From: Actinomycetota bacterium
GTDB lineage: Bacteria; Actinomycetota; Thermoleophilia; Solirubrobacterales; Solirubrobacteraceae
Reading direction: 5' to 3'
Length of the DNA: 6,542 nt
NCBI GenBank assembly: GCA_005883905.1
Contig: VAYD01000135.1
Coordinates: 6,967-13,508, forward strand
Position numbers and translations under genes: made by a program. Below the pieces are notes generated by a model that searched no databases, was not told the origin of the DNA, and saw nothing but the letters and a program-made list of their open reading frames with translations. Below, in pieces: positions 5,289 to 6,542 of the stretch. Position 1 is the first letter of the stretch. Each line of letters starts with the position of its first letter.

Positions 5289-6178
5289 ACTACGAGACGC
5301 TGCTCTACGCCGTCGACGGCCCGATCGCGACGATCACGCTCAACCGCCCCGAGCACCTGAACACGATCGTGCCGCCGATGCCCGACGAGGTGGAGGCGGC
5401 GGTCGAGCGCGCGACGCGCGAGGAGGCGGTGCGCGTGATCGTGGTGCGGGGCGCGGGGCGCGCGTTCTGCGCGGGATATGACTTCGGCGGCGGCTTCAGG
5501 CACTGGGGGTCGGCACTGGAGACCGACGGGCGCTGGGATCCCGGCAAGGACTTCGTGATGGCGACCGCGCCGCAGCTCTCGCCCACGAAGAAGCTCGCGA
5601 GCATCTGGTCCTGCCCCAAGCCCGTGATCGCGCAGGTGCACGGATGGTGCGTCGGCGGCGGGAGCGACTTCGCGCTGTGCGCGGACCTCGTCGTGGCCAG
5701 CGAGGATGCCGTGATCGGGACGCCGTACTCGCGCATGTGGGGCGCGTACCTGTCGGGGATGTGGATCTATCGGCTCGGCCTGGCGAAGGCCAAGGAGCAC
5801 GCGCTGACGGGGCGGCCGCTGACGGGGGTCGAAGCGGCGGCCTGCGGGTTGATCAACCGGGCCGTCCCGTTCGCGGATCTGGAGTCCGTCGTCGCCGACC
5901 TCGCTTGCGACCTGGCGCGGATCCCGTCGTCCCAGCTGGCCGCGATGAAGCTCGTCGTCAACCAGGCATACGAAGCCATGGGCCTCGGCACCGTGCAGAC
6001 GCTCGGCCCGATCCTCGACGGCCTGATGCGCAACACCCCGGATGCTCTGCAGTTCATCGCGCAGGCCGAGTCCGAGGGCGTCCGTGCCGCGATCGCGGAC
6101 CGCGACGCGCCGTTCGGCGACTACGCCTTCGCCCCGGCCGATCGCCGTCCGGATCCTCGCAACGTCATCGAGCCGTAG
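5285..6178 (+). CDS. Crotonase-fold enoyl-CoA hydratase/isomerase superfamily protein with atypical active site
   Basis: A 297-aa crotonase-superfamily protein. It opens with the usual strand-turn YETLLYAVDGPIATITLNRP (3-22). Oxyanion-hole segments are CAGYDF (62-67) and HGWCVGGGSDFALCADL (119-135), which would bind the acyl-CoA thioester. It looks atypical for a hydratase: D128 sits where rat hydratase has Glu144, and Y148 (in IGTPYS, 144-149) sits where it has Glu164. An insertion at about 67-105 (FGGGFRHWG onward) makes the chain longer than the usual 260 residues. From memory, it resembles a conserved actinobacterial group of about 298 residues that shares the NTIVPPMPDE, DGRWDPGKDF and GTPYSRMWGAYL segments and is annotated only as enoyl-CoA hydratase. 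The real reaction is uncertain. The ATG at 5285 is favoured by the N-terminal fit; the ribosome-binding site is poor. The gene is divergent from the exporter and shares its control region. Confidence 0.9.
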   Translation: MNYETLLYAVDGPIATITLNRPEHLNTIVPPMPDEVEAAVERATREEAVRVIVVRGAGRAFCAGYDFGGGFRHWGSALETDGRWDPGKDFVMATAPQLSPTKKLASIWSCPKPVIAQVHGWCVGGGSDFALCADLVVASEDAVIGTPYSRMWGAYLSGMWIYRLGLAKAKEHALTGRPLTGVEAAACGLINRAVPFADLESVVADLACDLARIPSSQLAAMKLVVNQAYEAMGLGTVQTLGPILDGLMRNTPDALQFIAQAESEGVRAAIADRDAPFGDYAFAPADRRPDPRNVIEP

Positions 6179-6337
6179 GGGCTCGCCCAGCACGCCGTCC
6201 GTGCCCGGCCGCCGGAGCGCTCGGTCGCGGCCGTGGAGCTCCTGCCACAGGCACTCGCGCCGTGGAGCCCTTTCGCCCTGACGGTTCGCGTTTCCGGCCA
6301 CTCCGGGCCGTTGTGCGTTCTTGCCGACAATCGGGAA
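6179..6337. other. Non-coding gap between crotonase and secreted protein
   Basis: I find no supported gene here. Small features are a hairpin GCCGTGG/CCACAGGC (about 6230-6252, one bulged base, no T-tract), a 9-bp direct repeat CCGTGGAGC (6231-6239 and 6260-6268) and a near-palindrome TTGCCGACAATCGGGAA (6321-6337, one mismatch) that could be a regulator site or part of a promoter. The crotonase's frame stays open beyond its stop, but nothing supports coding. Confidence 0.4.
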
Positions 6338-6370
6338 CTCCTCTCGTGTCGGATTCACGGACGAGGGGAG
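6338..6370 (+). promoter_or_regulatory. Hairpin that could hide the ribosome-binding site of the secreted protein
   Basis: Arms CTCCTCTCGT (6338-6347) and ACGAGGGGAG (6361-6370) form a 10-bp RNA stem with a single G-U pair and a 13-nt loop. The right arm contains part of the purine-rich Shine-Dalgarno (GGGGAGGGG, 6365-6373) of the ATG at 6375. Folding would compete with ribosome binding. It could also be a chance pairing of purine- and pyrimidine-rich runs. Confidence 0.4.
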
Positions 6371-6374
6371 GGGC

Positions 6375-6542
6375 ATGCGCAGGTCGGTCGTGGCGGTCGT
6401 CGTGGGCGCGGCGGTGCTCGGTGGCGCGGCTCCCTCCGGTGCGCAGTCGCCCAGCTACGGAGGCGGGCTGCTGCCGGCGGCCTCTCCCCCGCGTGGCTAC
6501 CACCCGACGATGGGGATCGTCCTCCAGCCGCGCGGTGCGGCG
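6375..6542 (+). CDS. Secreted protein of unknown function (5' part; runs off the window)
   Basis: The first 56 codons of a protein with a clear Sec signal peptide: MRRS, a hydrophobic core (VVAVVVGAAVLGGAA, 5-19) and a likely cleavage site after S21-G22-A23, just before Q24. The start has a strong purine-rich ribosome-binding site (GGAGGGG just upstream). The mature N-terminus is rich in Gly, Pro and Ser (SPSYGGGLLPAASPPRGYHP, 25-44), then TMGIVLQPRG. No family is recognisable from this much. It is probably exported to the cell surface or medium. Confidence 0.7.
   Translation, partial: MRRSVVAVVVGAAVLGGAAPSGAQSPSYGGGLLPAASPPRGYHPTMGIVLQPRGAA

Noticed and set aside
6179..6188. GGGC/GCCC hairpin right after the crotonase stop as a terminator.
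   Set aside because: Only 4 bp with a 2-nt loop and no T-tract.
6231..6268. Direct repeat CCGTGGAGC, two copies 29 bp apart.
   Set aside because: Nine bases in GC-rich DNA, with no third copy and no link to a start or palindrome; too little to call an element.
5240..6376. The exporter's minus-strand frame stays open far upstream of its ATG (to 6376).
   Set aside because: That stretch is antisense to the clear crotonase gene, its translation is Arg/His-rich and not membrane-like, and the exporter family starts near 5239.
6179..6542. The frame in phase with the crotonase is open from its stop to the window end, with a GTG at 6233.
   Set aside because: No ribosome-binding site near the GTG, no family resemblance, and it overlaps the better-supported signal-peptide gene starting at 6375.

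Overview
The window is GC-rich throughout, with strong G/C preference at third codon positions. The gene types fit a high-GC Actinomycetota: a SHOCT protein with an actinobacterial-style N-terminus, a PEBP lipoprotein, a DHA2 exporter with a MarR regulator, and an acyl-CoA crotonase. The order Solirubrobacterales (class Thermoleophilia) is a guess from gene style only. There are no rRNA, tRNA, CRISPR or insertion-sequence signals. The genes form short blocks that alternate in strand, which looks like ordinary chromosome.

Layout. (1) 1-992, plus strand: the 3' end of a PEP-synthase/rifampin-phosphotransferase type ATP-grasp gene that stops right after the ATP-binding domain, joined by a TGATG junction to a 139-aa cyclic-nucleotide-binding protein. 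(2) 1034-1834, minus strand: a PEBP (YbhB/YbcL-type) lipoprotein and, 9 nt downstream, an 83-aa SHOCT protein. A palindrome at 1006-1032 lies in the convergent gap. (3) 1867-3321, plus strand: a flavin-containing monooxygenase, divergent from the PEBP gene across 32 nt; both genes could be leaderless. (4) 3302-5239, minus strand: a 14-TM DHA2 multidrug exporter, a MarR regulator 11 nt after it, and a possible 33-codon small ORF with a perfect Shine-Dalgarno. (5) 5285-6178, plus strand: a crotonase-fold protein of the enoyl-CoA hydratase superfamily that lacks the usual catalytic glutamates. (6) 6375-end, plus strand: the start of a secreted protein.

The strongest regulatory signal is the AT-rich island at about 5230-5275 between the exporter and the crotonase. 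It holds a perfect 15-bp palindrome (6-bp arms, 3-bp centre) covering the exporter's start codon and a related half-copy 17 bp away. This fits a MarR operator that could control both the efflux operon and the crotonase. A 13-codon upstream ORF begins inside the palindrome and ends in an ATGA overlap with the crotonase start.

No clearly new multi-gene system is visible. The points most worth a second look are the small ORF with its adjoining 10-bp hairpin, the palindrome/upstream-ORF arrangement, the ATP-grasp/cNMP pair, and the degenerate crotonase active site.
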